64,000 nucleotides of DNA. It comes from Lysobacter stagni (GTDB lineage: Bacteria > Pseudomonadota > Gammaproteobacteria > Xanthomonadales > Xanthomonadaceae). Shown here in pieces: positions 32,889 to 42,257 of the stretch. The notes beneath the pieces were generated by a model. That model saw only the letters and a program-made list of their open reading frames with translations. It was not told the origin of the DNA and ran no database searches. The stretch covers positions 1,744,001 through 1,808,000 of the forward strand of contig NZ_JASGBI010000001.1 in NCBI RefSeq assembly GCF_030053425.1, written 5' to 3'. The position numbers and the translations under genes are program-made. How positions within the stretch are numbered: the stretch's first letter is position 1; each line of letters begins with the position of its first letter.

Positions 32889-33167
32889 ATGACTGAAGTG
32901 GCTTTTGATCTCGAGTGGGAACTGCTGGGCGAAACCGGTTCGTCCGAAGGCGCGGGCCTGACGACCGAGCGCGCGCAGGTGTTCGGCGGCTGGCTGGTGC
33001 GCACGCGCACGAGCGGTGGGCAGGTGTCGATGGCGTTCGTGGCCGACGACCAGTTCCGCTGGGACGGTGAGGATTTCGGCGACGAGTACGAGGAAGAAGA
33101 CGAGGACGCCGAGGAAGACGAAGAAGGCGAGGAAGAGTCCGACGAGGACGAAGAGGAAGACAACTAA
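32889..33167 (+). CDS. Small protein with highly acidic C-terminal tail
   Basis: I do not recognise this 92-residue protein. Residues 1-57 look folded (TEVAFDLEWELLGETG, then VFGGWLVRTRTSGGQVSMAF). From residue 58 onward, about 26 of 35 residues are Asp or Glu. It begins 6 bp after aspS and ends 2 bp before the acetyltransferase gene, so it is almost certainly translated in the same mRNA. Acidic tails of this kind can mimic nucleic acid or bind basic partners, but no function is shown. Codon use looks like the neighbours. Confidence 0.75.
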   Translation: MTEVAFDLEWELLGETGSSEGAGLTTERAQVFGGWLVRTRTSGGQVSMAFVADDQFRWDGEDFGDEYEEEDEDAEEDEEGEEESDEDEEEDN

Positions 33168-33169
33168 GC

Positions 33170-33682
33170 ATGGAGCTGCGCCGCGCCGTGCCGGCGGATG
33201 CCGACGCGTTGTCGGCGCTGTCCACTGCCTGCTTCACGCAGACGTTCGGCCACCTCTACCCGCCGGACGATCTTGCGACGTTCCTCGACGAGGCCTACGC
33301 GGTAGACGCGTGGGCCTCGTTGCTGGAAGACCCCGATTACGCCACCTGGGTGCTCGAAACGGACGGGGTGGCGGTCGGTTACGCGACCGCTGGCGCATGC
33401 ACGCTGCCGCACGCGGACGTTGCCCCGGGCGATGGCGAACTCAAGCGCCTGTATGTGCTGCGCGCGCACCAGAACGGCGGCTGGGGCGGTCGTCTGTTCG
33501 AAGCGGCCATGCAATGGCTGCAGCGCACTGGCCCGCGCACGCTGTGGATCGGCGTGTGGAGCGAGAACTTCGGCGCGCAACGCTTCTACGAGCGGCACGG
33601 CTTCGAACGCGTGGGCGCCTACGATTTCGTCGTGGGCAACGTCCGCGACCATGAGTTCATCCTGCGTCGCCAGGCGCGATAG
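33170..33682 (+). CDS. GNAT family N-acetyltransferase
   Basis: This 170-residue protein has the GNAT fold: an N-terminal MELRRAVPADADALSAL strand-helix, an ELKRLYVLRAHQNGGWGGRLF acetyl-CoA pyrophosphate loop near residues 84-106, and the C-terminal SENFGAQRFYERHGFERVG motif. It lies in an apparent aspS operon, 2 bp after the acidic-tail gene. The substrate, small molecule or protein, is unknown. Confidence 0.9.
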   Translation: MELRRAVPADADALSALSTACFTQTFGHLYPPDDLATFLDEAYAVDAWASLLEDPDYATWVLETDGVAVGYATAGACTLPHADVAPGDGELKRLYVLRAHQNGGWGGRLFEAAMQWLQRTGPRTLWIGVWSENFGAQRFYERHGFERVGAYDFVVGNVRDHEFILRRQAR

Positions 33683-33725
33683 CGCCCGGTTCCTGTCCGG
33701 CGGCCGGCTCGTGCACCATGCGGGC

Positions 33726-34373
33726 ATGAGCACCGCCGAGACCGATCACGTCCTCCTCCTCCACGGCCTGTGGATGCCGCGGCTGTCCATGCACTGGATC
33801 GCCGCGCGCCTGCGCCGGGCGGGATTCATCCCCGAGTCCTTCGGTTACGCCACGATCGCCGGCGGGCCGGAGGCCGCGATCCCGCGGCTCGCGCGACGCC
33901 TGCGCGATCGGCCCTCGCATGTCCTGGCCCACAGCCTGGGCGGGCTGGTCACGCTGACCACGCTGGAGCGCCATCCGGACCTGCCCGTGCCGCGCGTGGT
34001 CTGCCTGGGCTCGCCGCTATGCGGGAGCGGGGCGGCGGCGGGACTGGCCGGATACGCGTGGAGCGCTGCTTCGCTGGGGCACAGCGCCGACCTGCTGCGC
34101 CGCGGCTGCCATCCCTGGCGCGGAACGGCGCAGGTGGGCGTGGTGGCAGGCACCACGCCACTGGGACTGGGCCGCTATTTCGGGCATTTCCTCGATGCCA
34201 ACGATGGCACGGTGGCGGTCGCCGAGACCTGCCTGTCGGGGGTGGCCGACCACACGGTCGTGGCCACCAGCCACACCGGGCTGCTGCTGTCGCCCGAAGT
34301 CGCGGGGCTGGCGGCGTCGTTCTTTCGCCATGGGCGCTTCCATCTCTCGGGCGAGGCGCGTCCAATCGAGTAA
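33726..34373 (+). CDS. Alpha/beta hydrolase
   Basis: The ATG at 33726 gives 215 residues. The HGLWMP oxyanion segment at 13-18 and the nucleophile elbow AHSLGG with S70 identify an alpha/beta hydrolase, of the lipase/PGAP1-like type. The acid is likely in DANDGTVAV and the histidine in SHTGLLLSP. No signal peptide is evident. The start is 43 bp after the acetyltransferase gene, so it may continue the same operon. The substrate is unknown. Confidence 0.85.
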   Translation: MSTAETDHVLLLHGLWMPRLSMHWIAARLRRAGFIPESFGYATIAGGPEAAIPRLARRLRDRPSHVLAHSLGGLVTLTTLERHPDLPVPRVVCLGSPLCGSGAAAGLAGYAWSAASLGHSADLLRRGCHPWRGTAQVGVVAGTTPLGLGRYFGHFLDANDGTVAVAETCLSGVADHTVVATSHTGLLLSPEVAGLAASFFRHGRFHLSGEARPIE

Positions 34374-34376
34374 AAT
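34371..34376 (+). promoter_or_regulatory. Possible -10 element ahead of yebC
   Basis: TAAAAT overlaps the stop codon of the hydrolase gene, 33 bp before the yebC ATG. A -35 at the right distance is not obvious. Confidence 0.3.
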
Positions 34377-34409
34377 TCCCGGCTTCGAAAGCTCCAGCCG
34401 GAAGATTCC

Positions 34410-35138
34410 ATGGGTAGAGGTCCCTCCATCGAGGCCCGCAAGAACGCGGTCGACGCGCAGCGCGGCAAGATCTTCACCAAGATCATTCGCGAGATCGGCG
34501 TGGCCGCTCGCGGCGGTGGAGGCGATCCCGGGGGCAATCCGCGCCTGCGCGCGGCGGTCGACAAGGCGCTGGCGGTCAACATGTCCAAGGACGTGATCGA
34601 GCGCGCCATCAAGAAGGCCACCGGCGAGCTGGAAGGCGTGGAGTACGAGGAGATCCGTTACGAGGGCTACGCCCCCGGCGGTGTCGCCGTCATCGTCGAC
34701 TGCCTGACCGACAACAAGGTCCGCACCGTCGCCGACGTGCGCCACGCGTTCGGAAAGTTCGGCGGCAACCTCGGTACCGACGGCTCGGTGTCCTTCATGT
34801 TCAGGAAGCTCGGCGTGCTGTCCTTCGCCGCCGGCGCCGACGAGGAGAAGATCACCGAGCTGGCCATCGAGGCCGGCGCGGACGACGTGGTGGTCTACGA
34901 CGACGGCGCCATCGACGTGGTGACCGCGCCGGACGGCTTCGCTGCGGTCAAGGCCGCAATGGAAGGCGCGGGACTCAAGGCGGACATCGCCGAGGTAACG
35001 CTGCGCGCCGACAACGACATCGCCGTGGGCGGCGAGACCGCGCAGCAGGTGGTCAAGCTGTTGCGCTGGCTGGAAGACATGGACGACGTCCAGAACGTGT
35101 ATTCCAACGCCGACCTCGGCGAGGATGCCTACGCTTGA
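34410..35138 (+). CDS. yebC: YebC/PmpR family DNA-binding protein
   Basis: This 242-residue protein is of the TACO1/YebC family, described both as transcription regulators (PmpR) and, more recently, as factors that relieve ribosome stalling. The N-terminus [24 protein letters not shown] and the [20 protein letters not shown] segment are diagnostic. It precedes ruvC by 21 bp, a widely conserved yebC-ruvCAB order. Confidence 0.95.
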   Translation: MGRGPSIEARKNAVDAQRGKIFTKIIREIGVAARGGGGDPGGNPRLRAAVDKALAVNMSKDVIERAIKKATGELEGVEYEEIRYEGYAPGGVAVIVDCLTDNKVRTVADVRHAFGKFGGNLGTDGSVSFMFRKLGVLSFAAGADEEKITELAIEAGADDVVVYDDGAIDVVTAPDGFAAVKAAMEGAGLKADIAEVTLRADNDIAVGGETAQQVVKLLRWLEDMDDVQNVYSNADLGEDAYA

Positions 35139-35159
35139 TCCGTGGCGTAGGCTGACGAC

Positions 35160-35687
35160 GTGATCCGAATCCTGGGTATCGACCCCGGCTCCCAGCGCAC
35201 CGGCATCGGCGTCATCGACGTCGCCGCCGACGGGCGCTGCACCTACGTGCACGCACAGGCGCTGAAGCTGCTGGACGCGGAGGATTTCCCGTCGCGCCTG
35301 GGCCTGCTGTGCGAGGGGCTGGAGGCGGTGCTGGACCAATGGCAGCCGCAGCAGGTGGCCATCGAGACCGTCTTCATGGACAAGTCGGCGACGTCCGCCC
35401 TGAAGCTGGGCCACGCCCGCGGCGCGGCGCTGGCCACGGTGGTGCGCCGGCGCATTCCGATCAGCGAATATGCGCCGCGCGTGATCAAGCAGTCGCTGGT
35501 CGGTCGCGGTGCGGCCGACAAGCAGCAGATCCAGCACATGGTGCGGCTGCTGCTGAATCTGCCCGAAGTGAAACTGCAGGCCGACGCCGCCGATGCCCTT
35601 GCGGTGGCGCTTACCCATGCCCACATGAGCGCCACGGCGGCGCGCACGGGCCTTTCCACTGCGCTGTTGCGGAGACGTGGAGCATGA
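35160..35687 (+). CDS. ruvC: Crossover junction endodeoxyribonuclease RuvC
   Basis: RuvC cuts Holliday junctions as a dimer. The protein of 175 residues has the catalytic acidic set: D7 in [12 protein letters not shown], the glutamate of [12 protein letters not shown], and the C-terminal [14 protein letters not shown]. The start is GTG at 35160. The stop overlaps the ruvA start in ATGA (35684-35687), implying translational coupling. Confidence 0.97.
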   Translation: MIRILGIDPGSQRTGIGVIDVAADGRCTYVHAQALKLLDAEDFPSRLGLLCEGLEAVLDQWQPQQVAIETVFMDKSATSALKLGHARGAALATVVRRRIPISEYAPRVIKQSLVGRGAADKQQIQHMVRLLLNLPEVKLQADAADALAVALTHAHMSATAARTGLSTALLRRRGA

Positions 35688-36274
35688 TCGGTCGTCTGAA
35701 AGGCACTCTGGTCCTCAAGCAGCCACCCTGGCTGGTCGTCGACGTCCATGGCGTCGGCTACGAACTCGAAGCGCCCATGAGCACCTTCTACGACCTGCCC
35801 GACCTGGGCCGCGAGGTGTCGTTGTTCACCCATTACGCGCAGAAGGAAGACAGCGTCTCGCTGTACGGCTTCCTGCGCGAGGGCGAGCGCCGCCTGTTCC
35901 GCGACGTGCAGAAGGTGTCCGGCATCGGTGCGAAGATCGCGCTGGCGGTGCTTTCGGGCGTGTCGGTGGACGAATTCGCACGGTTGGTCCAGTCCGGCGA
36001 CATCACGGCGTTGACCCGCATTCCCGGCATCGGCAAGAAGACCGCCGAACGCATGGTCGTGGAACTGCGCGACCGAGCCGCCGACCTGGCCGGCGTAGGC
36101 GCCACGCTGTCCGCCCCCGGCGGTGCGCACGACCCGCAGAGCGAAGCCGTCATCGCCCTGCAACAGCTGGGTTACAAGCCGGCCGAGGCTTCTCGCATGG
36201 CGCGCGAAGCCACCGCCGAGGGCGACGACGCCGCCACCATCATCCGTAAAGCGCTAAAGTCCGCGCTTCGCTGA
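35684..36274 (+). CDS. ruvA: Holliday junction helicase subunit RuvA
   Basis: RuvA binds four-way junctions and loads RuvB. The ATG at 35684 ([16 protein letters not shown]) gives 196 residues. The OB-fold N-domain is followed by two helix-hairpin-helix motifs ([15 protein letters not shown] and [16 protein letters not shown]), then a flexible linker and the C-terminal three-helix domain [19 protein letters not shown], which contacts RuvB. kup intervenes before ruvB. Confidence 0.97.
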   Translation: MIGRLKGTLVLKQPPWLVVDVHGVGYELEAPMSTFYDLPDLGREVSLFTHYAQKEDSVSLYGFLREGERRLFRDVQKVSGIGAKIALAVLSGVSVDEFARLVQSGDITALTRIPGIGKKTAERMVVELRDRAADLAGVGATLSAPGGAHDPQSEAVIALQQLGYKPAEASRMAREATAEGDDAATIIRKALKSALR

Positions 36275-36312
36275 GCCCCGGCCGTTCCGGCGGCCCGACG
36301 CAGACGCCTTCC

Positions 36313-38241
36313 ATGTCCAGTTCCGTTCCCTCATCGCCCGCCGTCCACGGCCACCCCGGCCATGGCAAGCAGGGGCTCGCCAGCCTGATGGTCGGCGCGA
36401 TCGGCGTCGTCTTCGGCGACATCGGTACCAGTCCGCTGTACACGCTGAAGGAGGCGTTCTCGCCGCACTTCGCCAAGCAACTGGGCATGGTGGTCGACCA
36501 GGCGACCGTCCTGGGCATGCTGTCGCTGGTGTTCTGGGCGCTGATGATCGTGGTGACGCTGAAGTACGTCACCATCATCATGCGCGCCGACAACCAGGGC
36601 GAGGGCGGCATCATGGCGCTGATGGCGCTGGCCCAGCGCACGCTGGCCAAGGGGTCGCGTTCGGCCTACGTGGTGGGCATCCTGGGCATCTTCGGTGCAT
36701 CGCTGTTCTTCGGCGACAGCGTGATCACGCCGGCGATCACCGTGCTGGGCGCGGTCGAAGGCCTTGAGATCGCCGCGCCGGGGCTGCACCGCTTCATCGT
36801 GCCGTTGTCGGTGGTGATCCTGGTTCTGGTGTTCCTTGCGCAGCGCTTCGGCACCGACAAGGTGGGCCGCGTGTTCGGTCCGGTGATGCTGGTGTGGTTC
36901 TTCTCGCTGGCGCTGATCGGCCTGTACAACATCGTCAAGGCGCCGGAGGTCATCCAGGCGCTCAATCCGATGTGGGGCATGCGTTTCTTCGCGTCGCACG
37001 GCGCCCTGTCGGTGATGATCCTGGGCGTGGTGGTGCTGGCCGTGACCGGCGGCGAGGCGCTGTACGCCGACATGGGCCACTTCGGCCCGCGTCCGATCCG
37101 TCATTCCTGGTACTTCCTCGTCCTGCCGTGCCTGACGCTGAACTACCTGGGGCAGGGCGCGTTCGTGCTGGCGCATCCGGAAGCGGTGAAGAACCCGTTC
37201 TTCGAAGCGGTGCCGCCGTGGGCGCTGTACCCGATGATCGTACTGGCGACGATGGCCGCGGTGATCGCCTCGCAGGCGGTCATCACTGGCGCGTACTCCG
37301 TGGCGCGCCAGGCGATGCAGCTGGGCTTCCTGCCGCGCATGCAGATCAAGCACACCTCGCACGAGACCATCGGCCAGATCTACGTGCCGTACATCAACTG
37401 GCTGCTGATGGTGACGGTGCTGGTGGTGGTGCTGATGTTCCGCAGCTCCACCGCGCTGGCCACGGCCTACGGCATCTCGGTGTCGGCGACGATGCTGATC
37501 GACACGCTGCTGCTGGCGCTGGTCGCACGCGCGCTGTGGCCGCGCTGGCGCACCTGGGTGCTGCCGCTGTGCCTGGTCTTCTTCGCGGTCGACCTGGGCT
37601 TCGTGGTCGCCAACGGCGCGAAGTTCTTCGACGGCGCGTGGTTCCCGCTCCTGCTGGGCCTGGTGGTGTTCACCCTGCTGCGCACCTGGCGTCGCGGCCG
37701 CGAACTGCTGCATGAGGAAGTGCGCAAGGAAGGTATCGACCTGGATACCTTCCTGCCCGGCCTGATGCTGGCGCCGCCCGTGCGCGTTCCGGGCACGGCC
37801 ATCTTCATGACGGCCGACAAGGGCGTGGTGCCGCACGCGCTGCTGCACAACCTCAAGCACAACAAGGTGCTGCACGAGCGCAACGTGTTCCTCACGGTGG
37901 AAACGCTCAACATCCCGTACTCGCCGAAGGAAAAGCGGCTGAAGATCGAGGCCATCGGCGACGACTTCTACCGCGTGCTGGTGCGCTTCGGCTTCATGGA
38001 AGTCCCCGACGTGCCGCTGGCGCTGATGCGTTCCTGCGATGCCGGCGGCACCTACTTCGATCCGATGGACACCACGTACTTCGCCAGCCGCGAGACCGTG
38101 GTGGCCAGCCGCCATCGCGGCATGCCGATCTGGCGCGATCGCCTGTTCGCCTTCATGCACCGCAATGCCGCGCCGGCCACGGGGTTTTTCCGCATCCCCG
38201 GCAACCGCCTGGTGGAACTGGGCGCGCAGGTGGAGATCTGA
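36313..38241 (+). CDS. kup: Low-affinity potassium transporter Kup
   Basis: Kup (KUP/HAK/KT family) imports potassium, probably with protons. The 642 residues comprise about twelve membrane helices and a cytoplasmic C-terminal domain from about residue 470. [22 protein letters not shown] near the N-terminus, [15 protein letters not shown], and the [13 protein letters not shown] segment are typical. It lies between ruvA and ruvB on the same strand, 38 bp after ruvA. Confidence 0.96.
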   Translation: MSSSVPSSPAVHGHPGHGKQGLASLMVGAIGVVFGDIGTSPLYTLKEAFSPHFAKQLGMVVDQATVLGMLSLVFWALMIVVTLKYVTIIMRADNQGEGGIMALMALAQRTLAKGSRSAYVVGILGIFGASLFFGDSVITPAITVLGAVEGLEIAAPGLHRFIVPLSVVILVLVFLAQRFGTDKVGRVFGPVMLVWFFSLALIGLYNIVKAPEVIQALNPMWGMRFFASHGALSVMILGVVVLAVTGGEALYADMGHFGPRPIRHSWYFLVLPCLTLNYLGQGAFVLAHPEAVKNPFFEAVPPWALYPMIVLATMAAVIASQAVITGAYSVARQAMQLGFLPRMQIKHTSHETIGQIYVPYINWLLMVTVLVVVLMFRSSTALATAYGISVSATMLIDTLLLALVARALWPRWRTWVLPLCLVFFAVDLGFVVANGAKFFDGAWFPLLLGLVVFTLLRTWRRGRELLHEEVRKEGIDLDTFLPGLMLAPPVRVPGTAIFMTADKGVVPHALLHNLKHNKVLHERNVFLTVETLNIPYSPKEKRLKIEAIGDDFYRVLVRFGFMEVPDVPLALMRSCDAGGTYFDPMDTTYFASRETVVASRHRGMPIWRDRLFAFMHRNAAPATGFFRIPGNRLVELGAQVEI

Positions 38242-38303
38242 CGCAGGGCAGGGCGTGTCGCACGTCGCTGTGACGGGCCGGGCGCGCGTGCGAACATAGG
38301 CCC

Positions 38304-39344
38304 ATGAACGACCAACGCATCATCGCCGCCGGCTCCACGCGCGAGGACGAGGCCATCGAGGCCTCGATCCGTCCCAAGCGTCTGGACGAGTACCTCGGCC
38401 AGCAGCCGGTGCGCGAGCAGATGAAGATCTACATCGAGGCCGCCAAGGGTCGTGGCGAAGCGCTCGACCACGTGCTGATCTTCGGCCCACCCGGGCTGGG
38501 CAAGACCACGCTCAGCCACGTCATCGCCAACGAGCTGGGCGTGAACCTGCGCCAGACCTCGGGCCCGGTGATCGAGAAGGCCGGCGACCTGGCGGCGTTG
38601 CTGACCAACCTGCAGCCGCACGACGTGCTGTTCGTGGATGAGATCCACCGTCTGTCGCCGGCGATCGAGGAAGTCCTCTATCCGGCGATGGAGGACTACC
38701 AGATCGACATCATGATTGGCGAAGGCCCGGCCGCACGCTCGATCAAGCTCGACCTGCCGCCCTTCACGTTGATCGGCGCCACCACGCGCGCCGGCCTGCT
38801 GACCGCGCCGCTGCGCGACCGTTTCGGCATCGTGCAGCGCCTGGAGTTCTACAACGCCGAGGAACTCACCCGCATCGTGCGCCGCTCCGCGCAGATCCTG
38901 GGCATCGCCTGCGAACCCGAGGGCGCGGCAGAAATCGCGCGCCGTTCGCGCGGCACGCCGCGCATCGCCAACCGTCTGCTGCGCCGCGTGCGCGACTACG
39001 CGCAGGTGCGGGCCGGCGGGGATATCACGCGCGAGGTCGCCGATGCGGCGATGTCCATGCTCAAGGTCGACCCGGAAGGCTTCGATGACCTCGACCGGCG
39101 CCTGATCACCACCATCATCCAGTCCTTCGACGGTGGGCCGGTCGGCGTGGAATCGCTGGCCGCGGCGCTGAGCGAGGAGCGTGGCACGCTCGAGGACGTG
39201 ATCGAGCCCTACCTGATCCAGCAGGGCTATCTGGTGCGCACCGCACGCGGCCGCATGGCCACGCCCAAGGCCTACCGGCACATCGGGCTCCAGCCCCGGG
39301 CCAGCAGTGGCGGGCTGTTCGAGGAGACCGGTCGTGACGGTTGA
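38304..39344 (+). CDS. ruvB: Holliday junction branch migration helicase RuvB
   Basis: RuvB is the AAA+ motor for branch migration. The protein has 346 residues with Walker [11 protein letters not shown], Walker [10 protein letters not shown], sensor 1 GATTRAG, the arginine finger in APLRDRFGI, and a C-terminal winged helix ([19 protein letters not shown]). It is separated from ruvCA by kup. ybgC starts within its last codons. Confidence 0.97.
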   Translation: MNDQRIIAAGSTREDEAIEASIRPKRLDEYLGQQPVREQMKIYIEAAKGRGEALDHVLIFGPPGLGKTTLSHVIANELGVNLRQTSGPVIEKAGDLAALLTNLQPHDVLFVDEIHRLSPAIEEVLYPAMEDYQIDIMIGEGPAARSIKLDLPPFTLIGATTRAGLLTAPLRDRFGIVQRLEFYNAEELTRIVRRSAQILGIACEPEGAAEIARRSRGTPRIANRLLRRVRDYAQVRAGGDITREVADAAMSMLKVDPEGFDDLDRRLITTIIQSFDGGPVGVESLAAALSEERGTLEDVIEPYLIQQGYLVRTARGRMATPKAYRHIGLQPRASSGGLFEETGRDG

Positions 39345-39756
39345 GGCGACGTTCAGTTGGCCGACACGCGTGTATTGGGAAGATACGGACGCGGGTGGGG
39401 TGGTCTATCACGCGCAGTACCTGGCCTTCCTGGAGCGTGCCCGCACCGAGTGGATGCGCGCCCAGGGATACGGCCAGGAGCTCCTGCGTCGCGAATACGA
39501 TCTGGTGTTCGCGGTGCGCGCGATGCAGCTCGATTTCCTCAAGCCGGCGCGCCTGGACGACGCGCTGGCCGTGACTGCGGAACTGAGCGAATGCCGCCGC
39601 GCCAGCGCGGTCTTCGTCCAGGAGATCCGTCGCGGCGACGTGCTGCTGCTGACCGCGCAGGTGCGCGTGGCCGCGCTCGACGCCGGCGGTTTCCGCCCGC
39701 GAGCGATCCCGTCGCCGCTGCTGGACGAGCTCAAGGCGCTCGAACGGCCTCGGTGA
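39334..39756 (+). CDS. ybgC: YbgC-type acyl-CoA thioesterase (Tol-Pal associated)
   Basis: This hot-dog fold thioesterase has 140 residues from a GTG at 39334. The catalytic-site motif [19 protein letters not shown] is clear, followed by [15 protein letters not shown]. It is the usual first gene of the Tol-Pal cluster and overlaps ruvB by 11 bp. An upstream GTG at 39307 would add nine residues; the family N-terminus favours 39334, but the start is not certain. Confidence 0.9.
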   Translation: MTVEATFSWPTRVYWEDTDAGGVVYHAQYLAFLERARTEWMRAQGYGQELLRREYDLVFAVRAMQLDFLKPARLDDALAVTAELSECRRASAVFVQEIRRGDVLLLTAQVRVAALDAGGFRPRAIPSPLLDELKALERPR

Positions 39757-39814
39757 GAATCCAATCCAAGTTGCAAGCCACACAGTCCCGCGCGACGGGC
39801 ACGGAGAACCAAGC

Positions 39815-40600
39815 ATGACGCCATTGTTGACCGCGCTGCAGGCCACCGCCGTGGAGCCCCTGCCGGAAGAAGCCGCGAACGCAGCGGGCCAGGCCGCGCA
39901 GGCGCTGTCGACCGCGCCGCACGATGCCACCAGCCTCAACCTGCTCCAGCTCGTGCTGCACGCGAGCATCCCGGTGCAGCTGGTGATGCTGCTGCTGTTG
40001 TTCGGCTCGATCGCTTCGTGGGTGATCATCTTCCGCAAGAAGCGCGTGCTCGACCGTGCCGCACGCGAGGCCGACCACTTCGAGGAACGCTTCTGGTCGG
40101 GCGCGGAGCTGTCCAAGCTCTACGCGGGCGCGACCGAGCGCAACCGCGACATCACGGGTCTTGAGGCGATCTTCGAAGCCGGCTTCCGTGAGTTCAGCCG
40201 CCTGCGCCAGCGCCGTGGCGCCGATAGCCGCATGCAGCTCGAAGGCGCCCAGCGCGCCATGCGCGCGACCGGTTCGCGCGAGATCGACGGGCTGGAACAC
40301 AACCTCGAATTCCTCGCCAACGTCGGTTCGATCAGCCCTTACGTGGGTCTGTTCGGCACGGTGTGGGGCATCATGATTTCGTTCCAGGGCCTGGCCAACA
40401 TGAAGGAGGCGACCATCGCCACCGTCGCGCCGGGCATCTCCGAGGCGCTGGTCGCCACCGCGATGGGCCTGTTCGCCGCCATCCCGGCGGTGTGGGCCTA
40501 CAACCGCTTCGCGACCAAGGTGGAGCGCATGTCCGTGCGCTACGACGCGTTCTCCGAGGAGTTCTCGTCGATCCTGCAGCGTCAGGTTGACGAGGTGTAA
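39815..40600 (+). CDS. tolQ: Tol-Pal system inner membrane protein TolQ
   Basis: TolQ, with TolR, forms the proton-driven motor of the Tol-Pal system, which constricts the outer membrane during division. The 261-residue protein has three membrane segments: one near residues 45-68, then the pair in the NVGSISPYVGLFGTVWGIMISF and EALVATAMGLFAAIPAVWAY region. It belongs to the MotA/ExbB family. The spacer to tolR is unusually long for this operon. Confidence 0.96.
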   Translation: MTPLLTALQATAVEPLPEEAANAAGQAAQALSTAPHDATSLNLLQLVLHASIPVQLVMLLLLFGSIASWVIIFRKKRVLDRAAREADHFEERFWSGAELSKLYAGATERNRDITGLEAIFEAGFREFSRLRQRRGADSRMQLEGAQRAMRATGSREIDGLEHNLEFLANVGSISPYVGLFGTVWGIMISFQGLANMKEATIATVAPGISEALVATAMGLFAAIPAVWAYNRFATKVERMSVRYDAFSEEFSSILQRQVDEV

Positions 40601-40638
40601 TGCGAGTCCCTCGCAAGAACCCGCACATCCATGTGCGG
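40601..40638 (+). promoter_or_regulatory. Two consecutive RNA hairpins in the tolQ-tolR spacer
   Basis: Immediately after the tolQ stop, TGCGAG (40601-40606) pairs with CTCGCA (40610-40615) around a 3-nt loop. Then CCGCACA (40621-40627) pairs with TGTGCGG (40632-40638) around TCCA. Both stems are perfect. No T-run follows, so they are not classical terminators; mRNA processing, stability or attenuation is possible. Confidence 0.55.
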
Positions 40639-40691
40639 ACTATTCAACTGCCGCCCTGGTCGCTGATGCGCCGGGCAATCTGAGGAAGGCC

Positions 40692-41141
40692 ATGGCCGGG
40701 ATCACCGCACGCCGCCATCGCAAGCGCAAACTCAAAGCCGAAATCAACGTCGTCCCGTACATCGACGTGATGCTGGTGCTGTTGATCATCTTCATGGTCA
40801 CCGCGCCGCTGTTGAACCTGGGCGTCGATGTCGACCTGCCGCAGTCCAACGCGAAGTCGATCCAGGAGAAGAAGGACCCGGTCGTCGTCAGCGTCGATTC
40901 GGCCGGCAACTACTTCCTGACGTTGAAGGCCGGCGACAGCCAGGCCGTCACCGCCGAAGCGCTGCAGGCGCGGGTGCGCGGCATCGTGTCGCAGAACCCT
41001 GACGTAGCGGTGTTCGTCCAGGGCGATGCCAAGGTCAACTACCAGAAGATCATGGACGCGCTGGTGCTGCTGCAGAGCGCCAACGTCAAGAAGGTCGGCC
41101 TGATGAGCCAGCCCGACCAGAGCACACAGGGCCGCCGCTGA
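40692..41141 (+). CDS. tolR: Tol-Pal system protein TolR
   Basis: TolR is the ExbD-type partner of TolQ. The ATG at 40692, preceded by GAGGAAG, gives 149 residues. A basic N-terminus (ARRHRKRKLKAEINV) leads into a single membrane helix with the conserved aspartate in VPYIDVMLVLLIIFMV. The periplasmic domain contains VFVQGDAKVNYQKIMD. The stop and the tolA start overlap by one base (TGATG). Confidence 0.96.
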   Translation: MAGITARRHRKRKLKAEINVVPYIDVMLVLLIIFMVTAPLLNLGVDVDLPQSNAKSIQEKKDPVVVSVDSAGNYFLTLKAGDSQAVTAEALQARVRGIVSQNPDVAVFVQGDAKVNYQKIMDALVLLQSANVKKVGLMSQPDQSTQGRR

Positions 41142-42115
41142 TGCGGGAGACGCGCGCCGACACCGCGCAGGCGATCCTCTGGGCGCTGCTGCTGCACCTG
41201 ATCCTGTTCGGGCTGATGTTCGCCGGTCTGATGTGGACGCGCACAACGGCGCCCGTGTCGGTCGCCGGTTCGCCGGTCACCGCCGAGCTGATCGACGCCA
41301 ACGCGCTGTCGCCGGCCATGCAACGCACGCTGCGCAACCTGCCGGAGCCGGTCGAGCTGCCGCCTCCGCCGGCGCCGGAGGAGACCGCCCCGCTTCCGCA
41401 GCCCGTGCCCGAGCCCGTTCCGCAGGATTCGGTCGCACAGCCGCAGCAGCAGCCGCAGGATTTCATCCCGGTGCCGGATACCCAAAACCAGGAAGCCGTG
41501 GTCGAAACGCCGACCCCGACGCCGGCCGAGGAGAAGAAGGCCCAGGAGCTCAAGCGCAAGCAGGAGCAGATCGACCTGACCGAGCAGAAGCGCCAGCAGG
41601 AAGTCGAGCAGAAGCGCCGACTGGCCGAGCAGCAGGAGCAGGAGCGCCAGCAGAAGATCGCCGAGATCCGCAAGAAGCGTGAGGCCGCCTCGCGCGAGGT
41701 CGCAGCCGCTGCGCGTGCCACCGATCTGGCGGCCCAGCGCCAGCAGCAGGTCGCCGATGCCCGGTCGCGCCAGGGCGCCACCGACTCTGGCAGCGACGCC
41801 AGCCCTCCGCCCGGCAACAACGGGGTGGATACCGGCTTGAAGGCCCGTTATGCCGCGGCCCTGCAGGAAGCCATCCTGGCCAAATGGACCCGCCCGGAGA
41901 CCGTTCCGGTGGGCTCCCGCTGCACCCTCCTGATCCGCCAGCTGCCGGGCGGGCAGGTGATGAGCGCCGAAGTGTCATCGCCCTGCTCGTACGATGAGCA
42001 GGGCCGTCGCTCGATCGAGGCCGCCGTGCTCAAGGCCCAACCGCTGCCGTACGCGGGCTTCGAGAAGGTGTTCGCCCGCGACCTCACGCTGAACTTCACC
42101 GCCCAGGACCGCTGA
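41141..42115 (+). CDS. tolA: Tol-Pal system protein TolA
   Basis: TolA spans the periplasm and links the TolQR motor to TolB and Pal. The protein has 324 residues. Domain I is a single membrane helix at about 10-32. A proline-rich segment (about residues 68-115) is followed by a long charged helical domain II (about 125-210, rich in Glu, Lys, Arg and Gln). Domain III starts near [18 protein letters not shown] and has the conserved cysteine pair ([20 protein letters not shown]). Confidence 0.93.
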   Translation: MRETRADTAQAILWALLLHLILFGLMFAGLMWTRTTAPVSVAGSPVTAELIDANALSPAMQRTLRNLPEPVELPPPPAPEETAPLPQPVPEPVPQDSVAQPQQQPQDFIPVPDTQNQEAVVETPTPTPAEEKKAQELKRKQEQIDLTEQKRQQEVEQKRRLAEQQEQERQQKIAEIRKKREAASREVAAAARATDLAAQRQQQVADARSRQGATDSGSDASPPPGNNGVDTGLKARYAAALQEAILAKWTRPETVPVGSRCTLLIRQLPGGQVMSAEVSSPCSYDEQGRRSIEAAVLKAQPLPYAGFEKVFARDLTLNFTAQDR

Positions 42116-42150
42116 TTGGCGCTCCCGGGACGGCGGCGTGCCGCCGGCTG

Positions 42151-42204
42151 GTTCAGCTTTGAGGCGGCGTTCACCTGCGGCTGCTAACAATTACAAAGCT
42201 GAAC
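42151..42204 (+). promoter_or_regulatory. 11-bp inverted repeat between tolA and tolB
   Basis: GTTCAGCTTTG (42151-42161) and CAAAGCTGAAC (42194-42204) are perfect inverse complements around 32 nt. A second palindrome, CGAACGTTCG, follows at 42220-42229, and CGTTC-GAAA-GAACG (42224-42237) can form a GAAA tetraloop hairpin. In E. coli a promoter precedes tolB, so a regulatory site is plausible here. Confidence 0.5.
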
Positions 42205-42257
42205 GGATTGACCCTGGACCGAACGTTCGAAAGAACGCCCGTACGACTGGAGTGCCG

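Noticed and set aside
42131..42146. CGGCGGC/GCCGCCG repeat after tolA as a terminator
   Set aside because: The loop would be only 2 nt and no T-run follows.
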